64,000 bases of DNA from an uncultured Chthonomonadales bacterium (lineage in GTDB: Bacteria; Armatimonadota; Chthonomonadetes; Chthonomonadales; CAJBBX01). The notes under the pieces were generated by a model that did not search any database, had not been told where the DNA came from, and worked only from the letters and a program-made list of their open reading frames with translations. The stretch spans positions 124,001 through 188,000 of the forward strand of contig CALLMM010000026.1 of the NCBI GenBank assembly GCA_938005745.1. The letters are read 5' to 3'. A program made the translations under genes and the position numbers. Below are positions 1 through 7,721 of this stretch, in pieces; the first letter of the stretch is position 1; each line of letters begins with the position of its first letter.

Positions 1-10
1 AATATGCACT

Positions 11-39
11 GTTATACCAGACAAAAGTACGGTTGTCAA
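11..39 (-). promoter_or_regulatory. sigma-70 promoter reading left out of the window
   Basis: On the minus strand a perfect -35 hexamer TTGACA (positions 34-39) is followed by a 17-bp spacer and TATAAC (positions 11-16). A TG one base upstream of the -10 gives an extended -10 as well. Transcription would start near position 4 and serve a gene beyond the left edge. It lies just downstream of the PIG-L gene, so that gene and the next leftward gene are probably separate units. Confidence 0.7.
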
Positions 40-64
40 TGACCGGAAGAGGAGGCGTTGTCCG

Positions 65-883
65 CTAATCCTCGAGCGGGAACAGATGCCGCAGCGATTC
101 CGGCGACAGCTGCTCGCCGTACTCGCTGATCTGAAACGCCTCGACATACTGCACGCCGGCGGGAACGCGGTCTGCCAGTCGGGCGCGCCGCGCCGCCGCC
201 CGCGCGCGATAGCGGGAGGCGACCCGCTCTCGTCTGCCTGCCGGGTCGTCGGGAACCTCGTGCAGCACGCCCGCATTGTAGGGCAGCCACTCGAAAAACT
301 GCGACTCGTGCGCGCAGACCATATCTATCTTCTGCTCCATCACCGAATCGACTCCCACTACCACGTCGGCGCGGAAGACGCCCCCTTCGGTGAACTCGTC
401 GTACCAGTAGGCGAAGACCGGCATCCGATCGAGATGGCGGGTCTGCGGGCACATCAGCGGAACCGTGAGCATGTAGGTCGCGTCCAGCACAAGCTGCGCG
501 GCGTAGCGGTGATCGCGATGGTAGTCGTTGGGACGATTGAGCAGCACGAGGTCGGGACCGCGTCCGGGCGGTCCGAAGGAGCGGATCAGCCGTACCATCG
601 CCTCGGTGTTCTCCGGGTTGACGTAGACCTCGCCATCATGGATGCCCATCGTCTCATACTCCGCGCCGATAATGGCGGCGGCGTTCAATGCCTCCTGATG
701 GCGCCGCCGCGCCAGTGCGTTCGGATCGCGTCTGTACTCTTCGGCGAAGTGCCCCTTGTCTCCGCTGGTGACGGAGACGAACTTCACGACGTCGCCCCGT
801 CTGCGAAACAGCGCCGCCGTGCCTCCCACGCTGCCTTCGCAGTCATCCGGGTGCGCCCCGATACAGAGAATGTAGTGCGGCAT
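65..883 (-). CDS. PIG-L/LmbE family deacetylase
   Basis: 272-residue cytoplasmic protein of the PIG-L family, zinc-dependent N-deacetylases acting on N-acetylglucosaminyl conjugates (for example the MshB and BshB enzymes of mycothiol and bacillithiol synthesis). The N-terminal AHPDD signature (residues 10-14) supplies zinc ligands and the catalytic Asp. A second histidine cluster, DYHRDH, near residue 120 supplies the remaining ligand. Length is normal for the family. The ATG at 883 is preceded by a strong Shine-Dalgarno, AAGGAGG, five bases away. No thiol-biosynthesis partner (glycosyltransferase or ligase) is adjacent, so the substrate is unknown. Armatimonadota and Planctomycetes carry many PIG-L paralogs of uncertain substrate. 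Confidence 0.88.
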   Translation of the reverse strand: MPHYILCIGAHPDDCEGSVGGTAALFRRRGDVVKFVSVTSGDKGHFAEEYRRDPNALARRRHQEALNAAAIIGAEYETMGIHDGEVYVNPENTEAMVRLIRSFGPPGRGPDLVLLNRPNDYHRDHRYAAQLVLDATYMLTVPLMCPQTRHLDRMPVFAYWYDEFTEGGVFRADVVVGVDSVMEQKIDMVCAHESQFFEWLPYNAGVLHEVPDDPAGRRERVASRYRARAAARRARLADRVPAGVQYVEAFQISEYGEQLSPESLRHLFPLED

Positions 884-1397
884 AACTCCCTCCTTGAAGT
901 GGCGGCGAATACAAGCCGCTGCGATCTGTTGACAGGCAGTGAGTATCCCTGAAAGATACCGGTCTTGCTCCGGTCGGCGCGCGGCGCGTATACCGTTGCG
1001 CCTGTTGGCACGCTCTGTGCAATGAGGAGATTAAAGAACGCAGAACGCCCCTATATTATGGAGTGAGGAGGTCTTTACGTAACACAGCCGACAGCGATTC
1101 GTCTCATATATTAAGTTGCCTTAACATCCTGCCCGCAATCATCGTATAGCTATATAGAAGTAAAATGCAGAGGGCATCAGTCCAGGCATATCTGAAGTAT
1201 CCATCCCTCGCGGCAGCGCCCATTCAGAGGGAGGACACAGCGCATGGCAGAGCAGGTTGTGAGATCCGAAGGCAACACGGCGTTCATTATAACGCGGGTG
1301 CGCTCTGGAAGCAAGTGAACGATCCTGCCCTGTCAATCGTTTATATCTGTTTTAGCCATCCCGCCCGATCTTGAAGAAGGTGGGAAGAGTGATTGTA
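884..1397. other. 514-bp intergenic region between divergent genes
   Basis: This region separates the leftward PIG-L gene from the rightward sigma factor gene and must hold both promoters plus any leader. It is visibly richer in A and T than its surroundings, especially 1050-1165. I see a lone TTGACA at 929-934 without a convincing -10 partner, and TATA-like stretches near 1052 and 1104, but no clean promoter pair. Short open frames inside it (1139-1336 minus, 1165-1374 plus) lack ribosome sites and familiar sequence. A long sigma-gene leader or a small RNA is possible but not demonstrated. Confidence 0.5.
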
Positions 1398-2297
1398 ATG
1401 CCCAGAAAACGTAAAGTGACTGCGTTCGCGGACGAAGCGGAGATGATGGAAGCGCTGGCGACGCTTCGCTCCTCGACGGAGCCCTCCTCTTATATTCATC
1501 ATCTGACCCGTCAGCGCCTGTTGACGCCCGATGAGGAGAGAGAGCTGGCGCGGCTGGCGCAGCAGGGGGACCGCCACGCCAAGAATCGGCTGATCGAGGC
1601 GAATATGCGCCTCGTCATCAACATCGCCAAGAACTATCACAGCGCGCTCGTGCCGTTTGAAGACCTCGTGCAGGAAGGAGCCATCGGTCTGATGACGGCG
1701 TGCGAACGCTACGATCCCGACATGGGATACCGCTTCAGCACCTACGCCACGCACTGGATCAAGCAGGCGATCAGCCGCGCCATAGACAACAAAGCCCGCG
1801 CGATCCGGGTTCCCGCGCACGTCTCCGAGATGATCCGCAAGATCGAGCGGACGCGCTCGCTGATGATCCGCGAGCAGGGAGTGGAGCCTTCGCTGGAGCA
1901 GCTGGCGGAGCGGCTGGAGATGACCCCGGCGAAGGTAACCGCCTACCTGCAGGCGGGGCAGGACCCGGTTTCGCTGGATATGCTGGTCGGGGAGGAGGAG
2001 AATACCCCGCTCGCCTCTCTGATCAACGACAAGACGGCGACAGACCCCGAGGACGCGGTGATCCTCAGCGAGGTGATCCGGGAACTCAATCAGATTCTCG
2101 ATTCGCTGACCGAGCGCGAGCGAAAGGTGATGCGGATGCGGCTGGGGTTTGAAGATGAGGAGACTCACGTCCTGCAGGATATCGGCGAGACGATGAGTAT
2201 CTCCCGCGAGCGGGTTCGGCAGATCGAGGCGCAGGCGCTCAAGCATCTGCGCGCGGTGGCGAACCGACGCCGCCTGCGCGACTATCTCACCGAGTAG
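1398..2297 (+). CDS. RNA polymerase sigma-70 family factor (group 1/2 type without region 1.1)
   Basis: 299-residue sigma factor. Region 1.2 is around residues 33-60, and region 2 runs from about 64 to 135 with the core-binding and -10 recognition segments (FEDLVQEGAIGLM and FSTYATHWIKQAI). Region 3 follows, and region 4 lies at about 232-298 with the helix-turn-helix that reads -35 elements (SISRERVRQIEAQALKHL). The acidic region 1.1 of large primary sigma factors is missing, as in short RpoD-like or group 2 factors. I chose the ATG at 1398 because GGAAGAG lies eight bases upstream; a TTG at 1371 would add nine residues. No anti-sigma gene is adjacent. Whether this is the housekeeping factor or a paralog cannot be told from this window. 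Confidence 0.92.
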   Translation: MPRKRKVTAFADEAEMMEALATLRSSTEPSSYIHHLTRQRLLTPDEERELARLAQQGDRHAKNRLIEANMRLVINIAKNYHSALVPFEDLVQEGAIGLMTACERYDPDMGYRFSTYATHWIKQAISRAIDNKARAIRVPAHVSEMIRKIERTRSLMIREQGVEPSLEQLAERLEMTPAKVTAYLQAGQDPVSLDMLVGEEENTPLASLINDKTATDPEDAVILSEVIRELNQILDSLTERERKVMRMRLGFEDEETHVLQDIGETMSISRERVRQIEAQALKHLRAVANRRRLRDYLTE

Positions 2298-2315
2298 TCG
2301 TTCTCCTCTCGGAAA

Positions 2316-2349
2316 GACGGGACGCCCGGCGCGCGCCGGGTGTCCCGTC
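2316..2349. terminator. bidirectional hairpin terminator between convergent genes
   Basis: A 15-bp stem (one G-T pair) with a GCGC loop sits between the stops of the sigma factor gene and the leftward response regulator. On the minus strand the hairpin is followed by TCTTTCC; on the plus strand only a short pyrimidine run follows. Confidence 0.75.
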
Positions 2350-2364
2350 CGTCTTCGACAGACC

Positions 2365-3930
2365 TCAGGCGACGGAACGCAGGTGGGTGCGCAGAGACGC
2401 CATCCGCGCGCTGACGGCGCGCACGAACTCCTGCGCCAGATACGGGTCGAACTGCGTACCGGCTCCGCGCGTAACCTCTTCCAGCGCCTGATCTATCGGC
2501 AGACCGGCGCGGTAGGGACGATCCATCGTCATGGCGGAGAAGGCGTCCGCAACCGCCATCACCCTGCCCAGAAGCGGTATCTGCTTGCCCGACAGCCCCC
2601 GGGGATAGCCCCTGCCGTCCCAGCGTTCGTGATGATTGGAGACGGCATCCAGGATGTCCTCCAGGTTCGGCAGCCCGTGAATGATGAGGGAGGAGAGCAT
2701 GACATGCCCCTTCATCACCTCGTACTCCTCATCCGTCAGCTTTCCCGGTTTTCGAAGGATAGAGTCGGGGACCCCGATCTTTCCGATGTCGTGCAGGATT
2801 CCCGCCATGCGTAAGGCGTTGCAGGTCTCTTCGGGAAGCCCGAGCGCGTCTGCCAGCAGCAGCGCGTAGAAGGCGACCTCCTCGGAGTGCCGGCGCGTAT
2901 AGCGGTCTTTGTTGTCAATGGCGTTGATCAGGCTGTCCAGCACATCGAAGGTGGTGCGGGTGACGGGCGAGAGCTTTTCGGAGAGGTTGTGCAAGGTGAT
3001 CGCGTTGCCGCCGCGCTGTTTCGATTCATAGAGGGCGGCTTCCGCGGCTGCCGCCAGATGCACAGAGGAGTAGCCGTCCATGTTTGCCGCATCGGCGATC
3101 CCGAAGCACAGATGGATGGGAATCGGCGTGCCGTCGGCGTCGAGGAAGGGGCGCGAGGCGAGATACTGACGGATCCTCTGCGCGACCGCCGTCGCTTCCG
3201 TGGCGGTGACGCCGGGCATCACCGCCATGAACTCATCTCCGCCCAGACGCCCCAGATAGCAGTTCTCGCTGCACGCCTCCCGCAGCGCTTGACTGATGTG
3301 GCACAGTGTCGCGTCCCCGACGGTATAGCCGTAGGTCTCGTTAAACGACTTGAACCCGTCCATATCGAGCAGCATCACGGAGATGGGAATCTCTCTCTGC
3401 TCCTCCAGCACGCTCTGCAGACGCACGTGAATAGCGCGGTAGTTGAGCAGTCCGGTCAACAGATCGCGCTCTGCCTGCTCCGCAAGTTGCCGCCGCGCCT
3501 CCTCCAACTCTCGCACTCTCTGCGCCAGATCGGCGATCAAACGGTCGTTCTCCCGCTTCAGTCGCCGCCGCTCGGCTGCTCGCGAGACGATGATATCTAG
3601 TTCGCGGATATCTTCCAGCGGCTTCAGTAGATAGTCGAACAGGTTTCCGGTCTTGAACGCCTCCACCGCGTTCTCCAACGAACCGTGGCCCGTGAGAATG
3701 ATGAACTCAGTGTCGGGGGCAAGTTGACGGGAGCGCGCTAGAACGCCCAAGCCGTCCAGACGCGGCATCTTCATATCCGAGATGACCACATCGAAGCTAT
3801 GACGCTGGATCAGTTCTAGCGCTGCCTCGCCGTCTTCCGCAAGGTGCACCTCGTGTCCGGCGCGTTCAAGCTGACGCGCCATCATCGCTCGCAACACCGC
3901 TTCATCGTCTGCAAGCAGTACCTTTGCCAT
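2365..3930 (-). CDS. response regulator with receiver, GGDEF and HD-GYP domains
   Basis: 521-residue cytoplasmic regulator of cyclic-di-GMP. The receiver domain (1-120) has the acidic pair D8/D9, phospho-acceptor D52, T80 and K103. A short coiled linker leads to a GGDEF diguanylate cyclase domain (about 150-315) with intact GGDEF at 230-234. The RxxD inhibitory site expected five residues upstream is absent. An HD-GYP phosphodiesterase domain (about 328-515) follows, with H380-D381, the HHERWDGRGYP block at 433-443 and a downstream ADAFSAMT motif. The ATG at 3930 starts exactly at the conserved receiver strand MAKVLLADDE; upstream in-frame sequence overlaps the kinase gene in another frame. 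The preceding gene encodes the likely partner kinase. No DNA-binding domain is present, so output is c-di-GMP synthesis, breakdown or both. Confidence 0.94.
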   Translation of the reverse strand: MAKVLLADDEAVLRAMMARQLERAGHEVHLAEDGEAALELIQRHSFDVVISDMKMPRLDGLGVLARSRQLAPDTEFIILTGHGSLENAVEAFKTGNLFDYLLKPLEDIRELDIIVSRAAERRRLKRENDRLIADLAQRVRELEEARRQLAEQAERDLLTGLLNYRAIHVRLQSVLEEQREIPISVMLLDMDGFKSFNETYGYTVGDATLCHISQALREACSENCYLGRLGGDEFMAVMPGVTATEATAVAQRIRQYLASRPFLDADGTPIPIHLCFGIADAANMDGYSSVHLAAAAEAALYESKQRGGNAITLHNLSEKLSPVTRTTFDVLDSLINAIDNKDRYTRRHSEEVAFYALLLADALGLPEETCNALRMAGILHDIGKIGVPDSILRKPGKLTDEEYEVMKGHVMLSSLIIHGLPNLEDILDAVSNHHERWDGRGYPRGLSGKQIPLLGRVMAVADAFSAMTMDRPYRAGLPIDQALEEVTRGAGTQFDPYLAQEFVRAVSARMASLRTHLRSVA

Positions 3931-3946
3931 TATAGGATCTCTCTGC

Positions 3947-3996
3947 TTAGAAACATGGAAACAATCACTAATTAGAAACATGGAAACAATCACTAA
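3947..3996. repeat. perfect 25-bp tandem duplication between kinase and regulator genes
   Basis: Two identical, directly abutting 25-bp units occupy 3947-3971 and 3972-3996. They fill most of the 70-bp gap between the histidine kinase stop (4001) and the response regulator start (3930). The unit begins TTAGAAACATGG and ends AATCACTAA and is much more AT-rich than its neighbours. It lies in the untranslated spacer, and its length is not a multiple of three. Confidence 0.95.
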
Positions 3997-4000
3997 CATA

Positions 4001-5779
4001 TTATGCCGCTTCAGAGCGATTCTGTAGGGGAAAGTGCGTCTCTCCCGGTTGAGCCAAAGGCAGCGTAATGGTGAACACGGCTCCGTCCCGGGAGGAGACC
4101 TGGATGCTGCCGTGATGTTTCTGCAGGATGCTGTGACAGATGGACAGTCCCAGCCCGGTTCCTTTTCCCGGCTCTTTGGTAGTGAAGAAGGGGTCGAAGA
4201 TATGCTGCGCGATCTCCGGCGGCACGCCCGGACCGTTATCGCGAAACTCGATGACATACTGTCCTCTGGTCAGCCGCGACGTGATCCAGATACGCGCATC
4301 CGGCTGTCCGTCCAGTGCGTCGCGCGCGTTGATCAGCAGGTTGATGAAGACCTGCTCCAGTTCACTGGCGTCTCCCCAGACTTCCGGGTTGCCTCGACAC
4401 AGGTTCAGCTCCAGGTCTATATCGTGGGCGCGCAGCTGCTGACCGATCAGAATAAAGCAGCCCTCCACCACCCGGTTGACATCCACCCGCGTCATCTCCT
4501 CCGTTCCCATGCGCGAGAAGACGCCCAGATGACGGATGATCTTCATCATGCGGCTGGTCTGACTTTCGATGATGTAGAGGTCGCTGCGAACGGTTTCGGG
4601 CAGATCGGGCTCAAGGTCCAGCTGCTGTACGATCCCCCGAATGATGGCGACCGGCTGGTTCAGCTCATGCGCCACCCCAGAAGCCAGCGTTCCCAGCGAA
4701 GCTAGTTTGGCGGAGTGTACCAGCTGCACCTCCGTTTCGCGCAGCTCCTCGCGGCTAGTATGCAGCGATTCTGCCATCGTGTTGAAGGCGCGCGCCAGGG
4801 CGCCGATCTCGTCCGGCGCGTTCTCCTCCACCCGTTGGAAGATCTCGCCTTGGGCGATTCCACGCGCAGCCTTAGCTAGACGCACCACCGGATTGACGAT
4901 GTCGCGCGAGACGACTGCCGCCAGCAGCGCGCCTGACAGACAGCAGATCAGCACGATGATCACGGCGATGATGGTTAGGCGGCGGCTGATCTGCCGGGAC
5001 GTCTCGTCAATCAGGATTTCGGTCTGTTCGGTAAGATGCATGGAAGACTCGCGCGCGGCGTTGTCCATCCGTGCCTCCGTTTTTGCCATTAACTCCTCGG
5101 CGCGCTGCCGGATCGCCTGTTCCATATGCTTCGTCTCGGCGCTCGTCTGAAGCAGGGTCGTCTGCCGCAGCTCGACCAGGCGGTTATGCCTCTCGTGCCG
5201 CAGCTGCGCCAGTCCCTCCAGACGGATCCGCTCCAGATGCGCATCCAGTTCCCGCAGGGAGCGGTTGCGGGAGCGGCGCAGCGCGGCGCGCGCCTGCTGA
5301 ACGACCTTCTCCGATCGGTCGCCCTCTTTCAGTGCGTCCGCGCCGATCCTCTGCAGAAGCCGGTCCGACTGGAGATACGCCGCCTCAATCTGGCGATGAG
5401 CGGCTTCCTGCCAGCGCTGCGACTCCCGGCGAAACCGTTCGGATATCTGGCGGTCGGCTCGCTGCGAGGCGGTCTCCAGCGTCCTCTGCTGCCGCTCGCC
5501 CAGATCGCTCATCGCCTGACGCAGCGATTTCGTGGAGAACTGTATGGTCTGAGTGCTGAACTGTCGGATCGCGTCCCTGCCGACCAGATGAAACTCTGTC
5601 TGCGCGTTGTAGATCGCCTTATTATTGATGGCGTTGAGCGTGCGGGCGGTCCAGATCACCTGCTGGCGTTCAAAGTGTCCGATGATCGGCAGAGAGAGGG
5701 CGATCGGAAGGGCGACAAGGCTGGTGAAGAGCAGGACCAGACGACGAGCCAGACGGCTATTGACAGTGATCGCGCGCAT
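4001..5779 (-). CDS. membrane sensor histidine kinase
   Basis: 592-residue kinase. TM1 is at about 13-33. A roughly 230-residue region follows that is charged and helical, rich in Arg, Glu and Gln and probably an extracytoplasmic coiled coil. TM2 is at about 268-290, HAMP at about 291-345, then HisKA with the phospho-acceptor H371 in [11 protein letters not shown], and a C-terminal HATPase_c domain with the N box (LLINARDAL), DNGPGVP and GTGLGLSI. The HELNQP form places it with NtrB/DctB-like HisKA kinases. The ATG at 5779 has AGGTAGGTG at good spacing; a GTG three codons earlier is an alternative. It is cotranscribed with the GGDEF/HD-GYP regulator downstream. The signal is unknown, because the sensor region matches no domain I recognise. 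Confidence 0.92.
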   Translation of the reverse strand: MRAITVNSRLARRLVLLFTSLVALPIALSLPIIGHFERQQVIWTARTLNAINNKAIYNAQTEFHLVGRDAIRQFSTQTIQFSTKSLRQAMSDLGERQQRTLETASQRADRQISERFRRESQRWQEAAHRQIEAAYLQSDRLLQRIGADALKEGDRSEKVVQQARAALRRSRNRSLRELDAHLERIRLEGLAQLRHERHNRLVELRQTTLLQTSAETKHMEQAIRQRAEELMAKTEARMDNAARESSMHLTEQTEILIDETSRQISRRLTIIAVIIVLICCLSGALLAAVVSRDIVNPVVRLAKAARGIAQGEIFQRVEENAPDEIGALARAFNTMAESLHTSREELRETEVQLVHSAKLASLGTLASGVAHELNQPVAIIRGIVQQLDLEPDLPETVRSDLYIIESQTSRMMKIIRHLGVFSRMGTEEMTRVDVNRVVEGCFILIGQQLRAHDIDLELNLCRGNPEVWGDASELEQVFINLLINARDALDGQPDARIWITSRLTRGQYVIEFRDNGPGVPPEIAQHIFDPFFTTKEPGKGTGLGLSICHSILQKHHGSIQVSSRDGAVFTITLPLAQPGETHFPLQNRSEAA

Positions 5780-5937
5780 GATTGTCACCTACCTGCTGAT
5801 CTGTCTGCGATCCTGAAGCCGGCATGTCGGGTCAACAGGACGGCGGCGGATCGGGGAGACCGGCTTCCCCTCTCTCTCATTATCGGTATCTCGTCGCGCT
5901 CCTTGCAGTCGAAATGGCTCCGGCTCAAGCCTCCCGA

Positions 5938-5966
5938 TTGACAGACGGCGCTCCTCATCCTAAAAT
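5938..5966 (+). promoter_or_regulatory. near-consensus promoter placing +1 at the start codon
   Basis: TTGACA (5938-5943), a 17-bp spacer and TAAAAT (5961-5966). The expected transcription start, about seven bases after the -10, is position 5972-5974. The ATG of the next gene is at 5972, which predicts a leaderless mRNA. Confidence 0.75.
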
Positions 5967-5971
5967 GAGAC

Positions 5972-6733
5972 ATGCACGCAGCGAACACGTTACGAAAGGC
6001 AGTCATACTTGCCGCCGGGCGCGGCAAGCGTCTGGGCGCGCTGACCGATGCGCGTCCCAAGCCGATGATCCCCGTCTGCGGCGTTCCCGTTCTGGAGCAT
6101 ATTGCGCTCGGTCTGAAAGGAGCCGGGCTGACAGAGATGCTGATGGTGGTCGGGTATCGCGCCGAGGCGATCGAGAGCTACTTTGGCGATGGGGAGCGTC
6201 TGGGAGTGCGGATCGCCTATGCCTTTCAGGAGCATCCCGGCGGCACGGGAGCCGCGCTTGCCTTCGGAGAGGCGTTTTCGGCGGGGGAGAGCGTTCTGGC
6301 GACCTACGGCGACATCTTGACCGATCCCCGCCACTATCAGTGGCTGGTCTCCGATTTTCTCTCCTCTCCCTGCGCCGCCGTGATTGGAATCAATCCGATG
6401 GACGACCCGTCCGCCGGCGCGGCGGTCTACCGGGAGGGAAGCCGGATAACCCGCGTGGTTGAGAAGCCCCCGCCCGGAGCCTCCGCCAGCAGCTGGAACG
6501 TTGCCGGGGTCAGCGTCTACAGCCCCGCGATCTGGCCCGTGCTGCAGACGCTGCCGCTTTCGGTGCGGGGGGAGCGGGAACTGACCGACGCCATCTCCGC
6601 GCTGATCGCCTCCGGGCAGGAGGTGCGGGCGCGAGAGCTGACCGGCTTCTGGTCGGATGTCGGCACGCCGGAGGCGCTGGCGGCGGCGGAGAGGGAGTGG
6701 GCTGCCTTGCAGAGCCGTCCCGTCGCGCGCTGA
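5972..6733 (+). CDS. sugar-1-phosphate nucleotidyltransferase (short form)
   Basis: 253-residue NTP-transferase fold enzyme transferring a nucleotidyl group from NTP to a sugar-1-phosphate. The N-terminal signature LAAGRGKRLGALTDARPKPM (residues 13-32) holds the phosphate-binding loop and catalytic Lys. ATYGDI near residue 110 carries the metal-binding Asp. The later VEKP and FWSDVGTPEAL segments are typical of RfbA/RmlA-like and MurU-like enzymes. It lacks a C-terminal left-handed beta-helix. The base specificity cannot be read from sequence. The only usable start is the ATG at 5972, sitting at the predicted transcription start. It is first in a run of four related transferases. Confidence 0.88.
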   Translation: MHAANTLRKAVILAAGRGKRLGALTDARPKPMIPVCGVPVLEHIALGLKGAGLTEMLMVVGYRAEAIESYFGDGERLGVRIAYAFQEHPGGTGAALAFGEAFSAGESVLATYGDILTDPRHYQWLVSDFLSSPCAAVIGINPMDDPSAGAAVYREGSRITRVVEKPPPGASASSWNVAGVSVYSPAIWPVLQTLPLSVRGERELTDAISALIASGQEVRARELTGFWSDVGTPEALAAAEREWAALQSRPVAR

Positions 6734-6790
6734 GCCGCCGCGTCGGCGTCACAGGAGTTTTTTCGAGGATGCGGACTGTAGAATTGCTCT

Positions 6791-6820
6791 TTGACAAACC
6801 GAGAATTTATCTGCCATAAT
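6791..6820 (+). promoter_or_regulatory. promoter for the galU-led operon
   Basis: TTGACA (6791-6796), an 18-bp spacer and CATAAT (6815-6820). The expected start is near 6827, giving a leader of about 49 nt before the ATG at 6876, which is preceded by AGGGAAGGA. Confidence 0.7.
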
Positions 6821-6875
6821 TTGCGCTGACAGGTCTGGACTGTCTGTCTTTTCGGCGGCAGTCCGCAGGGAAGGA

Positions 6876-7721
6876 ATGTATACACCTTCGCTCTCGTCGT
6901 CCCATATAGACCGCGCCATCGTCCCCGCCGCCGGTTACGGCACGAGAATGCGTCCGCTCACGCATGCCATCCCCAAAGAGATGCTCCCGCTGGGGCGCAA
7001 GCCTGCGCTGGAGTATGTGCTGGAGGAGCTTCGCGAGGCAAAGATACAGCGCGCGCTGTTTGTGATCTCGCCGCGAAAGCAGATGATACGCGACTATTTC
7101 GGAGACGGCTCCGCGTGGGGAGTGCGCTGCGAGTATGTGGTGCAGCCGCAGATGCTGGGGCTGGGCGACGCGGTGCTTCGGGGCGAAGCCTGGGTGCAGG
7201 AGCGTCCCTTCGTGGTTGCGTTCGGTGACTGCGTGATCGAGACGCAGGGAGAGCCGCCTTTAGCCCGGCTGCTGCGAACCCATGCGGCGCAGGGAGCGGA
7301 TGCGACCGTGCTGACCGAACGCATCGCGCCGGAGAGGACGCGCAGATACGGAATTGTTGCGCCGGTCGGCAGGGCGGAGGGGGCGTTTCCCCTGTCCGAC
7401 ATCGTGGAGAAGCCGGAGCCGGAGCAGGCGCCCAGTCATCTGGCGGTCGCGGCGCGCTGGGCGCTCTCGCCGCGCATCTTTTGCTATCTGCGCCGCCTGC
7501 GCCCCGACTCCGGGGGCGAACTGAACCTGACGGACGCCGTTCGCAGCTGGATTGCGGAGGGCGGACGAGTCTGGGCGGTTGCGATGGGCGAGGGCGAGAG
7601 CCGGTGCGATATCGGCGGATGGGAGACCTATCTGAAGGCGGCGGCGAAGGCGGCGGCGTGCGATCCGGAGTTCGGGGAGGCGGTGCGGAAGATGCTGCGA
7701 GAGGAGGCGGCGCGCCCATGA
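6876..7721 (+). CDS. galU: UTP--glucose-1-phosphate uridylyltransferase
   Basis: 281-residue enzyme of the GalU family, forming UDP-glucose from UTP and glucose-1-phosphate. The diagnostic GalU signature PAAGYGTRMRPLTHAIPKEM is at residues 17-36. It is followed by EYVLEE, the AFGDCVI metal site and a VEKP motif in the second half. UDP-glucose feeds glycan, glycogen or lipid glycosylation. The gene has its own promoter (6791-6820), and its TGA overlaps the ATG of the next transferase (ATGA), so the two are translationally coupled. Assignment to the GalU clade is firm; preference for glucose is inferred from the family. Confidence 0.9.
   Translation: MYTPSLSSSHIDRAIVPAAGYGTRMRPLTHAIPKEMLPLGRKPALEYVLEELREAKIQRALFVISPRKQMIRDYFGDGSAWGVRCEYVVQPQMLGLGDAVLRGEAWVQERPFVVAFGDCVIETQGEPPLARLLRTHAAQGADATVLTERIAPERTRRYGIVAPVGRAEGAFPLSDIVEKPEPEQAPSHLAVAARWALSPRIFCYLRRLRPDSGGELNLTDAVRSWIAEGGRVWAVAMGEGESRCDIGGWETYLKAAAKAAACDPEFGEAVRKMLREEAARP

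Noticed and set aside
36..952. Long plus- and minus-strand open frames opposite or overlapping the PIG-L gene
   Set aside because: They are frame shadows of the high-GC gene: no ribosome site, no familiar sequence, biased composition (Arg/Ala/Gly-rich).
929..957. TTGACA at 929 as a sigma gene promoter
   Set aside because: No acceptable -10 hexamer 16-18 bp downstream, and it is 440 bp from the start codon.
1139..1374. Two small open frames in the gap before the sigma gene
   Set aside because: Neither has a ribosome site, and the sequences are not recognisable; they overlap on opposite strands.
3947..3996. CRISPR or integration-site interpretation of the tandem repeat
   Set aside because: The two units abut with no spacer, and there is no integrase or tRNA nearby.
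3931..4257. N-terminal extension of the response regulator reading frame
   Set aside because: It runs through the tandem repeat and into the kinase gene; the receiver domain begins exactly at the ATG at 3930.
7481..7717. Upstream extension of the ManC-like reading frame into galU
   Set aside because: The conserved domain starts at 7718, where ATGA couples it to galU; the extra 79 residues are low-complexity.
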